Shown here piece after piece: positions 36,501-44,763 of a DNA stretch of 64,000 bases. The notes below the pieces were generated by a model, which searched no databases, was not told the DNA's origin, and was given only the letters and a program-made list of their open reading frames with translations. Numbering within the stretch: position 1 is the stretch's first letter; each line of letters starts with the position of its first letter. The position numbers and the translations under genes were made by a program. The DNA comes from CAVOHU01 sp963843385 (GTDB lineage Bacteria; Acidobacteriota; Vicinamibacteria; Vicinamibacterales; JAKQTR01), in NCBI GenBank assembly GCA_963843385.1, contig CAWJJY010000005.1, forward strand, positions 186,001-250,000, in the 5' to 3' direction.

Positions 36501-36804
36501 CTTCGTAGGGTCCGATCGGGAGCGCCCGAAGCTCGTACCGGCCCTTGTCGTCCGACACGCCGGCCCTCGTAAAGCCGGTCGCCGTGTTCTTCACCGTCAC
36601 CGACACGCCGGGCACGACGCCTCCGGTGTTGTCGGTGACCGTCCCCAGGATGGTGCCGGTCACCGTCTGTCCCATCGCCGGGGCGCCGACGATGAGCACC
36701 AGCACGGCCGCCATCGCGATGAGCCTCGAGGGCATCAGGAACCTCCCTGCCGGTCCATGAATCCGGCTCGTTGAGTGCAAGAACCGCCTAAACGACCCCG
36801 TCAT
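33577..36804 (-). CDS. Oar-like TonB-dependent receptor with N-terminal carboxypeptidase-regulatory domain
   Basis: This is a large outer-membrane receptor of about 1075 residues. After the signal segment (IAMAAVLVLIVGAPAMGQ) comes a carboxypeptidase-regulatory-like Ig domain (GTVTDNTGGVVPGVSV), then a plug (VVVTAEAPVVQTSSTEMGA and later TVRGSRPEQNRYLLNGVD), then a long barrel ending in QLGIRFVF with a C-terminal Phe. This is the acidobacterial Oar/OmpA-fused receptor type, used for large or polymeric substrates. ATG 36804 follows AGGAGG by five bases; ATG 36735 also has a GGGAGG site and a cleaner signal peptide, so either could be used. The promoter at 37057-37087 reads into it. Confidence 0.92.
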   Translation of the reverse strand: MTGSFRRFLHSTSRIHGPAGRFLMPSRLIAMAAVLVLIVGAPAMGQTVTGTILGTVTDNTGGVVPGVSVTVKNTATGFTRAGVSDDKGRYELRALPIGPYEVSAELQGFRKLTKGVQLTVGAEVSMNFTMEVGGVEQTVVVTAEAPVVQTSSTEMGALVDQKQIQQLPLNARDIQQLAVLQPGVQSQASYNGLYGANITVRGSRPEQNRYLLNGVDASTSFGTSPVSAANIMMGVEGLQEFKVLTSDYSAAYGVKQGGVVNMVTKAGTNAFHGSAYEFHRDKALDSRGYFDTAGVPPLKRDQFGASFGGPLIKGKTFFFLNGEVFRQRLALSPVGIMPTVRAKQGYIYDNAGNETFVGVAPQMQAFLNLMPDPNGPAAGPGLGYYYSNPQQSVDEKYVTARIDHRLSDSDQIWAVYTGDWSKSTTPEANPNFAAFLIRNKQIGSLENVHTFSPNLINTVRFGINRNFYFDETTATVPVDRSMYVAENPFVTPSARGAFESVGIGSMTGFATSGNAPVWYTHTGISLDTEFSFIKGAHTLKAGGSWLYSIDNGSFTAVQARGEISFDTWPQFLSGIATRANVILPGSNPAKNFRAHTLSAYVEDSWRASSRFTASIGLRYDLLASLKEANGKFSNLVGGPMDAKPVVGSTVLTAQKTNFAPRLGFNWDVLGDGKMSVRGGGGMFYNLINPFSLRESSNNVPITTQYSLNNVPFPAVFTNLQVGSLVPDFGAIESHPKTPVLYSYHVSVQRDLGFRTSLTVSFVGSEGRNLPSGTIVNSDFGNRVVPTSTNPYYWAAGGTRPNPNFGRIGFGEFIFRSSYQSLQAALERRVGEGIGFTASYTWSKCMNQGSGELNTALGNGGGPGVFQYARDPSTGYGPCSFTSTHAGNFTTTWDLPGKSLKGVAGAVLGGWRWSTITTLQSGYPFNVTTGFNRSRQNVTSSSLGDRPNWAPGCDATSALISNPAMGSIGSGVPVIWFNRDCFVMNDAGYLGNVPAMALRGPGLFTSDWSLAKAFKFSGGQRIELQVQAFNITNAVNFRVPAAGLYSNVTTKNANTGKITATVTAPRQVQLGIRFVF

Positions 36805-37045
36805 GTGTGCCTCCTGCCGAATTGCTGCACTTGCCCGCCGCCCGTTGCACGCGCGCAATCAGAGATAAGCGCCTTGGGTCCGCGTCCGCCGGATACACGA
36901 GCACCAGATGCCTGGCTGGGGAAGTCCCGGAAGCCCGGAACGAGGGGACCACCGGCACAGGACGTCATGAGCACCAGCTGGGCGCTGGTCTTCCCGGCTC
37001 GGCTGATCGCGGCAGGTTGATCGAAAGCCATGGACACTGGGTTGC

Positions 37046-37087
37046 GTGGTTGGACCACTCTACCACCCGACGACCAGACCGTGTCAA
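37046..37087 (-). promoter_or_regulatory. Promoter with FadR-type operator reading towards the TonB receptor
   Basis: GTGGT-TGG-ACCAC (37046-37058) is a palindrome fitting TNGTNNNACNA. On the minus strand TTGACA (37087-37082) and TAGAGT (37062-37057) form a -35/-10 pair with a 19-base spacer, and the operator covers the -10 end and start site. The whole block recurs almost unchanged at 49729-49769. Extra TGGT half-sites fall in the spacer. Confidence 0.65.
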
Positions 37088-37263
37088 GCGGTTTTGTATC
37101 GAAAGTGAAACCGATCCCGAGGCCTGCGCGACTGACCCGGTCTCACGAATTCCTGGTCGATGCTCTTGGCTGGCAGTGCATCAATTGCTGACGCCGCTCC
37201 CTTGAGCGGTGTCGGGCTGGCATTGCCAGTGCCGCATCCCCGATGTAACATGAGTAGGTCTGA

Positions 37264-37274
37264 TGGTTGGACCT
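37264..37274 (+). promoter_or_regulatory. Degenerate FadR-type operator before the first regulator gene
   Basis: TGGTTGGACCT differs from the palindrome TGGTTGGACCA only in the last base. It lies about 250 bases before the start of the GntR gene at 37523, in a position comparable to the site at 49819 before the second regulator. Autoregulation is the likely purpose. Confidence 0.4.
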
Positions 37275-37522
37275 AGTACCTGCCGATTCGGCGCATAACG
37301 CTCGGTCAGCCCCCTGCTCCAGGCGCCCCGGCCCCCAATGACCGGCTGAAGGCGGGAGACGGTCATCAGCCAGCAATGGGTGGGTAAGGAAAGAGACGAG
37401 GCGCCCCAGGGTCGAGCTGGCCCACGCTGCGCCACCAACCACCTGCGCCGAAACGCCGCGGAATCGACACGGCCGCCTACGGGACAACCACGAGCCTAGT
37501 GCCCCTGCAGAGGTGCATGAGC

Positions 37523-38263
37523 ATGTACACCACAGTCAGAGCGTCGCGACTCTACCAGCAGATTGTCGAGCAGATTGAACAGTCCATTCGGTCGGGAGGG
37601 CTCAAGCCAGGAGATCAGCTGCCTGCCGAACGGGATCTCGCCCAGCAGTTCGGTGTCAGCCGCACGGCCGTTCGGGAGGCGGTCAAGGCCTTGTGCGAGA
37701 AGGGCCTGGTGGAGGCCGTACCCGGGCGGGGCACCTTCGTGGTCGACGCCACGCCGCAGGCCATCCGCCAGTCGTTGGACCTGATGCTCAGCTTCGGGCG
37801 ATCCGACGGCTTCACGTTCCTCGAGGAGGTCCGTGAGATCCTGGAACCGGAGATTGCCGCCCGGGCCGCGCTCCGTGCGGGAGAGAAGCAGTTTGCCGCG
37901 ATGCGCGAAGCCCTGGCGATCATGGACGCCAGCCCGCACGATCCGCCGACCTACATCGAAGCCGACCTCGATTTCCACCTTGCCCTCGCCGAGGCGGCGC
38001 AGAATCCGCTGGTCCTCGCGCTGATCGATTCAATCGTCGGATTGCTCCGCGAACAGCGTTCGCGCGTGTTCGACGCCGCGGCGGGCCCGATCCACGGGCA
38101 GTTCCATCACCGGCGCATCCTCGACGCCGTCGAACGGCGCGATCCCCAGGCGGCTCGTCACGCCATGGTGGCGCATCTCAAGCAGGTGAACGAGGACTCG
38201 CGCGCCGGCGCGGATGATTCGACGCACGCCGAGTCGACCGACGAGGTGGGGACGACCGCCTGA
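37523..38263 (+). CDS. FadR-subfamily GntR transcriptional regulator, copy 1
   Basis: This protein of 246 residues has an N-terminal winged helix-turn-helix (residues about 10-75; LPAERDLAQQFGVSRTAVRE) and a C-terminal FCD ligand domain (about 95-230) with the expected acidic/His metal-site residues (EADLDFHLA, FHHRRILDAVE). It is closely related to copy 2 at 49985. ATG 37523 gives the start MYTTVRASR matching copy 2 and has AGAGG nine bases upstream; ATG 37517 is less well placed. FCD regulators bind carboxylates or sugar acids and usually repress until ligand binds. The operators in this window fit its subfamily. Confidence 0.94.
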   Translation: MYTTVRASRLYQQIVEQIEQSIRSGGLKPGDQLPAERDLAQQFGVSRTAVREAVKALCEKGLVEAVPGRGTFVVDATPQAIRQSLDLMLSFGRSDGFTFLEEVREILEPEIAARAALRAGEKQFAAMREALAIMDASPHDPPTYIEADLDFHLALAEAAQNPLVLALIDSIVGLLREQRSRVFDAAAGPIHGQFHHRRILDAVERRDPQAARHAMVAHLKQVNEDSRAGADDSTHAESTDEVGTTA

Positions 38264-38428
38264 GCCTGGGCGCCCGGGTACGCCGGGCACCCGCCGGGTC
38301 CGGAGCACGCGGCAGCGGCACCATGCCGGGTTTCCGGACGACGTTCGTACGACGCGGGACCGTTGGAGTCCGCGGGCAAGCTTGCCTCCCGGGATCCTCC
38401 AACGGCCTCCCTCAGTCTCCCGGCCGAG

Positions 38429-39487
38429 TCACTTCCGGCTGTTCCAGAAATCGATGAAGCCGATGAGGTCCGCGTTGAATTCCTCGGGATGCTCTCGATA
38501 CGGGAAGTGGCCGGCCTGATTGACGACCACCATCTTCACCTTCGCGTTCTTCGCGCCGATGATGTCGAACAGACCGAGTTCGCCCCGAAGCTGCGCCGTC
38601 TGGTCTGCCTGGCCCCAGTCGAGCACGTCCTGCTTGCCGGCGACGAGCAGCACCGGCATCTGAAGCATGCCGCTCGTCCTGCACAGGTCCCACGCCTGCT
38701 GCCGATACGCCGTCTGCGCGGCCCGAAATGCGTCGTTGGTCAGGGCGACGACCTTGGCGCGCGCCTCCCTCGACTTCGGCTGCATCGCCATCGAGGCGTC
38801 AGCTTCCCAGTACTCCGGGTCGAAGGCGGTCGGGAGCCACCCGAGCTTCTCGACCCGGCACTTCAATCCCTCGTAGACGTTCTGGTCCGGGCACGACGAC
38901 AGGTCGAGACGGGTCGGACCGTCGGCCGCCGGAGGATTCTCGGGACCCTGCCCGATGATCGTCAGGGTCCGGACGATCTCCGGATGATGGACCGCCAGGT
39001 AGAAGGCGACCGCGCCGCCGGCTGAATGCCCGACGAGATGGATCCGTCCGAGCTTGAGAGTCTGGATGAACTGATAGACGTGCTCGACCTGCCCGGGCGT
39101 CGCGTAGTCGGCGTCAGTCAGCGGGTTGCCGGTCAGCCCGGAGCCGAGACGATCCACCGCGAAGACGTGAAAGCGCTTCGCCAGGCCGGGGATATTGCGG
39201 GAGAAGACGTTGGCCGTCGACGAGCCAGCCGTCATGCCGCCGTGAATGAGCACCATCGGCACGCCCTGGCCTTCGTCGTAGTAGCGGGTTCTGACGCCCT
39301 TGACGTCCACGAACTTCGGCTTGAGCCCGCCGATCGCCCCGTCGGGGGCCGCTGCGGCCAACGCGAGGCGGTCGACACCTGCGACGGGCACGAGGAGGAC
39401 AGCTGCTGCTGCCGCTGCGATCCATCGGGCGATGGCGGGTTTCGAGGTTCCGAATCGAGTGCGATCGTTGTCGCGGCAATTCCACAT
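38429..39487 (-). CDS. Exported alpha/beta hydrolase (MhpC-like)
   Basis: This protein of about 352 residues has an N-terminal export segment (AIARWIAAAAAAVLLVPVAG). It carries the oxyanion motif VLIHGGMTAG, elbow GHSAGGA with the catalytic Ser, an acidic residue in AGKQDVLD and His in NQAGHFPYREH. It is paralogous to 31309-32361. ATG 39487 has GGGAGGA seven bases upstream and is preferred over the upstream in-frame start at 39607. It lies 157 bases after the DUF5916 gene on the same strand and may be its last operon partner. Confidence 0.84.
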   Translation of the reverse strand: MWNCRDNDRTRFGTSKPAIARWIAAAAAAVLLVPVAGVDRLALAAAAPDGAIGGLKPKFVDVKGVRTRYYDEGQGVPMVLIHGGMTAGSSTANVFSRNIPGLAKRFHVFAVDRLGSGLTGNPLTDADYATPGQVEHVYQFIQTLKLGRIHLVGHSAGGAVAFYLAVHHPEIVRTLTIIGQGPENPPAADGPTRLDLSSCPDQNVYEGLKCRVEKLGWLPTAFDPEYWEADASMAMQPKSREARAKVVALTNDAFRAAQTAYRQQAWDLCRTSGMLQMPVLLVAGKQDVLDWGQADQTAQLRGELGLFDIIGAKNAKVKMVVVNQAGHFPYREHPEEFNADLIGFIDFWNSRK

Positions 39488-39644
39488 CACTGGTCCTCCC
39501 GATCTGTTTCCGCGGTGCGGCTGCTGTTCACGCGGCTTCACTGGCCTGACGGTTCGAGAAATCGATGCACGTAACCTGACCGCTGTCGATCCCCCTCCCG
39601 GGGGCATCCGGTCTCCCCGACCGGAGACACTCCACGCAACGGTC

Positions 39645-41948
39645 TCAATAACGGAAGGTGTACTGAAACTTCACCAGCAGCTGGTTCGAGTCGAACCGCC
39701 ACCGATTCGCCTCGTCCCTGACGTTGTGGTTGTAGATGACGAACAGGTCGCCGAAGGACCTGATCGTCCAGCGCAGCCGGTTGTTGGTGCCGAACGATCG
39801 GCTGACCGAGTCGTACTGGACGTAGCTCGAGACCTGGAGGTCGGGCGAGACATTGAACCGCAGCCTGGTGCCGAACAGGCTCTGCACGAAGTTGCCGGCG
39901 GGCAGACGGCCGATGTCCCGCTCTGCCGAGAGTTCCATCGTCAAGAGCGGAGTCGGGCTCCAGTTCCCGGTCAGCGTGATCTCGTGGAGCGTGCCGTTGT
40001 AGAACTGGCCGAACCACCACGCCAGCTCGCCGCTCAGCGGCCGCTTGCGGGCGGTGATGGCATCGATGCGATACCGGTTGAAGTGGTAGCGCCCGGGCTG
40101 CAGCGTGACACCGGGCGAGACCTCGAACGGCTCGTCGAGATGCTCGGTATTCAGGGATCCATCCACTTCCAGCGTGTCCCCGCTCTCGAACACCCACTCC
40201 CATGGGCTGAAGAAGAACTCGGCGCTGCGCAGGTGGCCGTCGAGGTCGGTCCACAGTCTTTCGTGCCCCTCGAAGATCATCTGCCGGAGGCCCATCGCCC
40301 CGCGGATCCGATAGATCCACTTCGAATCGTACGCGCGCTCGCCGCCGGGGAGCTCGATGAAGCCGAGCGACGGATCGAAGTCTTTCCCGACCAGGCGGGC
40401 CCTGATCCAGAACTGGAGGTTGTCGTTCGGGTACTCGATCGAGATACCTTTCGCGGTGCGGTCGTTTCCGAGGCCCTCCCGGCCCATCGCCATGCCCCAC
40501 AGGCCGACGGCGAAGTTCTTGTCGCCGAGGAAGTGCGACGTCTGGTAGGTGAAGTCGCCGCCCGCGAGCCAGCTGCCCTTCCGCCCGAGCGGATCGCCCA
40601 TTGTCGCGATCATGCCGACCGACGACTCGGCGAACACGTTCTGCTTGATGCGGATGACGCCCATCGTGTCGCCGGGTGTCAGGTCCGCCACCGACCTGGT
40701 GCGCACCAACTGGACGCCCATGTTGGTCGATCCGCTGCGACCGTTGATCTTTCCGCCGAAGCTGATCGGCACTTCCTGGCCGCTCACGAGCCCGATTCTC
40801 CGGCTGTAGTACGGGACGATGAAGTTCTTGAGCGCCAGGCCGAATCCGAAGATGTTGGAGCCCTCGAGGAAGAAGGTGCGCTTCTCGGGAAACAGCAGCG
40901 GGAATCGCGTGAAGTTCGTGCGCCGGGTGTCGACTTCGGTCTCGGCGAAGTCCGTGTTCACCGTGACCGACCCCAGCAGGTTGGGCCCGAGGCGTTTGGT
41001 GAGGTCGAGACTCGGTTCGAGCGTACCCGAGAGCGCCGCGTCCGGCGCGGGCTTGCCGCCCCCGCCCGTGATCGACGGCCGGATGCTCACCCCGTTGCCC
41101 AGGTCGAAGTCGGGCAGGCCCTCGAGCAGCCCTGCGCGGCTGGTCTGCGTGACCTTGACGTCGCGGCTCGGGCTGGCCCAGCGATCGGATTCGAGGAGGC
41201 GCTGGACCCGCCGCTCCACGTTGAAATCCCACGACGTCAGGTCCTTCTTGAAGCTCAGCGTCGCCACCGGAATCCGCATCTCGACCGACCACCCGTGTCC
41301 GTCCCGGTGCGTCGCCGATTCCCAGATGCCGTCCCAGTTCGCGTTGACCGACGTCCCGTCGGGATCGATCAGCGCGTCGTACCGTGCGCCGCCGGGATTG
41401 ACGGCGAAGACGTAGCCGTACCGCCCGTCCCGCGAGGTGCCGAGCACCACTGTCACGTTGTCTTCCGTGCTCAACGACGCGTCGCGGACTTTCGTGTGAC
41501 TGACGATGCCCTGCGGGCTGGGGTCGTCGCAGTCGATCCCGATGATGATGACCTTGCGGTTCGCGAGAACCCTGACGCGCGTCCTGCCGGTCGGAGCCCC
41601 ACCGAGGGTCGGCTCCCACATTGTCAGGTTGTCAATCGCGGGCGCGGCGGCCCACGCCGGTTCGTCGAGCACGCCATCGATGTGAATCGACCCGGCGACG
41701 ACACCGGCCTTGAGCGCGGGCGGATTGGTGATCTGGGCGAGAGCGGGCGACGGGAGGACGAGCGACGCCACGAAGGCGAACGAGAGAGCCCGCAGACCGG
41801 GGCGCAGTGCGATGCGCCAGCGGCTTGCCGGCCGGGCGTGCGGATGCTCGCACTGCTCCGCCCGGGAATAAAGCGACGGCCCGCCGGCATGTGCCGACGG
41901 GCCGTCGAACTCCGAATCCCGGGGGGCGAAGGGGACTCGACACAGCAT
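39645..41948 (-). CDS. DUF5916 outer-membrane protein with CBM9-like N-domain
   Basis: This exported protein has an N-terminal CBM9-like domain (SIHIDGVLDEPAWAAAPAID then KVIIIGIDCDDPSP) followed by a DUF5916 region that resembles an outer-membrane beta-barrel, ending in an aromatic residue (FQYTFRY). The signal segment is LRALSFAFVASLVLPSPALAQ. The start is unclear: ATG 41948 is the only in-frame ATG that includes the signal, but it adds about 50 residues read through a strong terminator hairpin at 41874-41907. A non-ATG start near 41830-41800 is possible. The family is widespread in Acidobacteria and Bacteroidota; function is unknown, perhaps glycan binding and transport. Confidence 0.8.
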   Translation of the reverse strand: MLCRVPFAPRDSEFDGPSAHAGGPSLYSRAEQCEHPHARPASRWRIALRPGLRALSFAFVASLVLPSPALAQITNPPALKAGVVAGSIHIDGVLDEPAWAAAPAIDNLTMWEPTLGGAPTGRTRVRVLANRKVIIIGIDCDDPSPQGIVSHTKVRDASLSTEDNVTVVLGTSRDGRYGYVFAVNPGGARYDALIDPDGTSVNANWDGIWESATHRDGHGWSVEMRIPVATLSFKKDLTSWDFNVERRVQRLLESDRWASPSRDVKVTQTSRAGLLEGLPDFDLGNGVSIRPSITGGGGKPAPDAALSGTLEPSLDLTKRLGPNLLGSVTVNTDFAETEVDTRRTNFTRFPLLFPEKRTFFLEGSNIFGFGLALKNFIVPYYSRRIGLVSGQEVPISFGGKINGRSGSTNMGVQLVRTRSVADLTPGDTMGVIRIKQNVFAESSVGMIATMGDPLGRKGSWLAGGDFTYQTSHFLGDKNFAVGLWGMAMGREGLGNDRTAKGISIEYPNDNLQFWIRARLVGKDFDPSLGFIELPGGERAYDSKWIYRIRGAMGLRQMIFEGHERLWTDLDGHLRSAEFFFSPWEWVFESGDTLEVDGSLNTEHLDEPFEVSPGVTLQPGRYHFNRYRIDAITARKRPLSGELAWWFGQFYNGTLHEITLTGNWSPTPLLTMELSAERDIGRLPAGNFVQSLFGTRLRFNVSPDLQVSSYVQYDSVSRSFGTNNRLRWTIRSFGDLFVIYNHNVRDEANRWRFDSNQLLVKFQYTFRY
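41874..41907 (-). terminator. Intrinsic-type terminator after the LVIVD gene
   Basis: CGACGGCCCG (41874-41883) pairs with CGGGCCGTCG (41898-41907), and CGGCA/TGCCG continues the stem to a tiny loop. On the minus strand the stem is followed by CUUUAUUCC. It lies 49 bases beyond the LVIVD stop codon, inside the apparent N-terminal extension of the next gene. Confidence 0.65.
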
Positions 41949-41955
41949 GGCTGCG

Positions 41956-43686
41956 CTACGCGAGATCTCCGAGCCCGCGTCCGAAGTGGAACGCCGTCGG
42001 CGTCGCATCGTCCCACCCCGCATTGAGGAACGGCTGCGTCCAGTTGGCGATCTTCATGGGTTCGAGCACGGGCTTCCCGAGCGCCGGCGTCGAGAGGCAG
42101 TAGGTGCCGGCGTGAGTGGCGAGCCAGATCAGCTTCCGGTCCCACTCGACGAAGGTGGCTTCCGAGGTGCCGCGCCACCAGGTGCTGTACTCCTCGATAT
42201 TTCCGTCGCGCGCCGGAACGTACCACGCCACTTCCTTGATGTCCGTGGGGTCCGACAGGTCGTGCACGCGGGCGCCCGCGACGTCCCACGCGCAGGTGAA
42301 CATCTCGGGGCGCGCCGTGCCGGGCGCGACCCAGGACTGGCAGTTGTGCGTGCCGAAGCGGCCGCGCGCGAAGCAGAAGTCGGCGTAGGGCGCGTCCTTC
42401 GGAGGCATCGGGCGTGGGAAGAAACCGACGATCCTGGGCTTGTTGGGATTGCTGACGTCAAGCACCCGCGGGAACCGGACCGGCTCACGGCAATCGGCCT
42501 GGATCGTTTCGGCCACGCCGATGACGTAGTTCCCGAACTTCGGGAAGGCCTTGGTGCCGATCAGTGGCAGCACCGTGTGATACGGGATGCCACCCGGGGT
42601 CTCCTGATCGTAGAGGAACTGCGCGGCGGCCTTGATGTTCGCGGGCTCCGCGAAATCATAGACCACGAACCCGAACGCGCCGTGGGCGCCGTAGCCATAC
42701 CGGCCGCCGTCTTCAATCCGCTTCGGAACCGCCGGCGCACAGTGCGCGCCGTTCCAGGCAGCCCCGTCACCCGCGAACCAGTACTTGTAATACTCGGCTT
42801 CTTCGCCCTTGCGCTCGCCCGGGATATGGAACCGCGACACTTCCTTCGGGTTGGCCGGGTCGGTCATGTCGATCATCATGATCCCGTTGCCCGAGGTGCG
42901 CTGGGTGTTCTCGAAGAAGAACTGGTCGTCCCAGCCGGCGGAGAGATAGGCGTACTTCCCTCCGTCGTAGAAGTTCATGTGCGTGCCCCAGCCCGTCGGG
43001 CCAAAGTTGTATTCGTGGAGCAGGCTGGGCTTGAGCGGGTCGGTGATGTCCCACGTCCGGAAGCCGCGAAGTCCCTTGTAGCCGTTGGAACGCTTGCGCT
43101 CCTCCTCGTGGTACTGCCCGTCCGGGAATTCCGGCCTGGAGCTTGTGATGGGCTGCCCGGCCGAGCTCAACGCGAGCCACTTCTTGAGCCTCGTGTTGTA
43201 GGCGATGCAGCCGCCCGGCCGCGGGGCCCGCCCCTCGCCACCGCCTTCTTCACCACCGCCGCCCCGGCCGCCCCGGCCGCCCGCGCTCGGTGGGCGTCCG
43301 ACAGCCACCGGCTTCTTGGGCTCGCTGACATCGAGCCATCCGCCCCCTCCCGGGAGCATCCGCTGCTTCCCTCTCGCCCACATGTTCATCAGCGGCTCGC
43401 CGGCACTGATGGTCACGCCGGGCGTGAAGGAGATGATCTCCATGTTGTGGATGTACTCTTTGCGGTCCAGGTAGGTCATCGCGCCCTTCGGCAGGCGATA
43501 CGGGATCGTGGCGCCTCCGGGCCTGACCCCGGTGACCTGGGCATTGACGATCTTGGCGCCGGCGGCGCCAATGGCCGCCATCGCCGCGCCCTTGAGAAGA
43601 GCCCTACGGGTCATCCCTCTGCGCTCTTCAGGGGACATGCGATCCGTCGATTCCGGGGAGTCCGGGTCGTCGTCGACCATCGACAT
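41956..43686 (-). CDS. Tat-exported LVIVD-repeat protein
   Basis: This 576-residue protein has a twin-arginine-like signal (MTRRALLKGAAMAAIGAAGA at residues 25-44). The mature part contains LVIVD-type beta-propeller repeats (GWLDVSEPKKPV, FRTWDITDPLKP, GIMMIDMTDPANP, RVLDVSNPNKPRIVG, RVHDLSDPTDIKEV). A Gly-rich insert lies near residues 130-150. GAGGTGA upstream supports ATG 43686. Tat export suggests it folds or takes a cofactor in the cytoplasm. It precedes the DUF5916 gene, which starts seven bases after its stop if ATG 41948 is used. Function is unknown. Confidence 0.85.
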   Translation of the reverse strand: MSMVDDDPDSPESTDRMSPEERRGMTRRALLKGAAMAAIGAAGAKIVNAQVTGVRPGGATIPYRLPKGAMTYLDRKEYIHNMEIISFTPGVTISAGEPLMNMWARGKQRMLPGGGGWLDVSEPKKPVAVGRPPSAGGRGGRGGGGEEGGGEGRAPRPGGCIAYNTRLKKWLALSSAGQPITSSRPEFPDGQYHEEERKRSNGYKGLRGFRTWDITDPLKPSLLHEYNFGPTGWGTHMNFYDGGKYAYLSAGWDDQFFFENTQRTSGNGIMMIDMTDPANPKEVSRFHIPGERKGEEAEYYKYWFAGDGAAWNGAHCAPAVPKRIEDGGRYGYGAHGAFGFVVYDFAEPANIKAAAQFLYDQETPGGIPYHTVLPLIGTKAFPKFGNYVIGVAETIQADCREPVRFPRVLDVSNPNKPRIVGFFPRPMPPKDAPYADFCFARGRFGTHNCQSWVAPGTARPEMFTCAWDVAGARVHDLSDPTDIKEVAWYVPARDGNIEEYSTWWRGTSEATFVEWDRKLIWLATHAGTYCLSTPALGKPVLEPMKIANWTQPFLNAGWDDATPTAFHFGRGLGDLA

Positions 43687-43717
43687 ACTTCACCTCGCTG
43701 ATTGAGTAGGTACCGAA

Positions 43718-43741
43718 CCTCGAGGCACACCTGCCTCGAGG
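43718..43741 (-). repeat. Perfect hairpin in the LVIVD gene leader
   Basis: CCTCGAGGC (43718-43726) and GCCTCGAGG (43733-43741) enclose ACACCT. The hairpin lies between the promoter at 43780 and the ATG at 43686, so it would form at the 5' end of the transcript and may stabilise it or control translation. Confidence 0.5.
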
Positions 43742-43769
43742 CATCGCACTGACCCGCTCTGGCTTTGAA

Positions 43770-43785
43770 TTGTTGGGCCACTATA
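43770..43785 (-). promoter_or_regulatory. Degenerate FadR-type operator and -10 box of the LVIVD operon
   Basis: TTGTTGGGCCA (43770-43780) differs from TGGTTGGACCA at two positions. The minus-strand -10 TATAGT (43785-43780) abuts it in the same arrangement as TAGAGT at 37057 and 49739. Several TGGT half-sites follow to 43808. No clear -35 is visible. Confidence 0.5.
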
Positions 43786-43865
43786 CCACCATACCAGACT
43801 AATACCAGCCCATTTTGGCCCCTCATTCGTGTCAGGCGGGCACTTCGGGGACGTCCCGGACCTCT

Positions 43866-44747
43866 TCACGCCCTGACCCTCGTCGCAAACAGCGACAACA
43901 TCTGCTCGACCGGGTTCCGGTCGGTGCGCACGAAGCAGTGATCCATCGGCACCCGATAGAACGCCTGCGTGAGGGCTTCGCGCCGCTGCAGCGCCCGCCC
44001 GCTGAACGCCGCGCGGGCGCGCCGGCCCAATCCGACCGTCTCGGTGCGGCCCGATTCAAGATCGCGCATTCGGAAGTACCCGGCACCCGCTGGCAGTGAC
44101 GATTCGGCGGGGTCCTCCGGAATGACGGCAATCACGTCGTGATGCGCGGCCAGCACCGAGAGGTCGCCGCTGTCGAACACATCCTCGTCGGTGATGAAGT
44201 CCGACACGAGAAACACGACCGTCAGCCTCTTGAGCCTGGACACCAGGGCGCGGACGGCGGGCAGGATTGCCGTCTGCCCGGGCTGCGGCGCGAGCGCCCA
44301 GAGCCGCTCGAGGATCGTCCAGGCGTCGGCGCGCGCCCGGCGCGGCGGACTGTAGTCGACCACTGTCCCCGCAAAGGCCAGGAATCCGATGCAGAGCTGG
44401 TCCGACAGCGCGGAGAACAGCAACGACGCCGTGATCACCGCCAGGGACTCCTTCTTCGAGGCATGCGAGGTGCCGAGCTCCATCGATCCCGAAACGTCGA
44501 GCGCGATCATCACGTCGAGCTCGCGCTCGGCCCGCGTCTCCCGCACGTATGGCGCATTCATGCGTGCGGTCACGCTCCAGTCAATCGTCCGCACGTCGTC
44601 ACCGGCCCGGTACGGCCGGAGCTCCTGGAAATCGAACCCGGTGCCGCGAAGCCGGCTCGGGTGGGCGCCTACCCGCAGGTTGCGGATCTTCTTGGCGGAG
44701 TACACCTCGAGATACCGCAGCTCGCGCATGACGTGGTCGGGGATCAT
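43866..44747 (-). CDS. DUF58 domain protein (Bat/MoxR cluster)
   Basis: This 293-residue cytoplasmic protein carries the DUF58 signature GFDFQELRPYRAGDDVRTIDW and a degenerate VWA fold beginning ELDVMIALDVSGSM, with an intact DxSxS metal-site motif. It is the last gene of a minus-strand cluster. DUF58 proteins regularly accompany MoxR ATPases and VWA membrane proteins, and are thought to help assemble or activate other proteins. It begins 16 bases after the VWA gene stop. Confidence 0.92.
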   Translation of the reverse strand: MIPDHVMRELRYLEVYSAKKIRNLRVGAHPSRLRGTGFDFQELRPYRAGDDVRTIDWSVTARMNAPYVRETRAERELDVMIALDVSGSMELGTSHASKKESLAVITASLLFSALSDQLCIGFLAFAGTVVDYSPPRRARADAWTILERLWALAPQPGQTAILPAVRALVSRLKRLTVVFLVSDFITDEDVFDSGDLSVLAAHHDVIAVIPEDPAESSLPAGAGYFRMRDLESGRTETVGLGRRARAAFSGRALQRREALTQAFYRVPMDHCFVRTDRNPVEQMLSLFATRVRA

Positions 44748-44763
44748 GAGTCGGCGCTCATCG

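Larger units (their letters stand above)
36805..37522. other. 718-base regulatory intergenic region
   Basis: No gene is supported. The left part is the leader of the receptor gene, the middle holds the promoter/operator at 37046-37087, and the right part holds a degenerate operator at 37264 and the leader of the GntR gene. The base composition of the operator stretch is lower in GC than the flanking genes. Short open frames here show no coding character. Confidence 0.5.
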
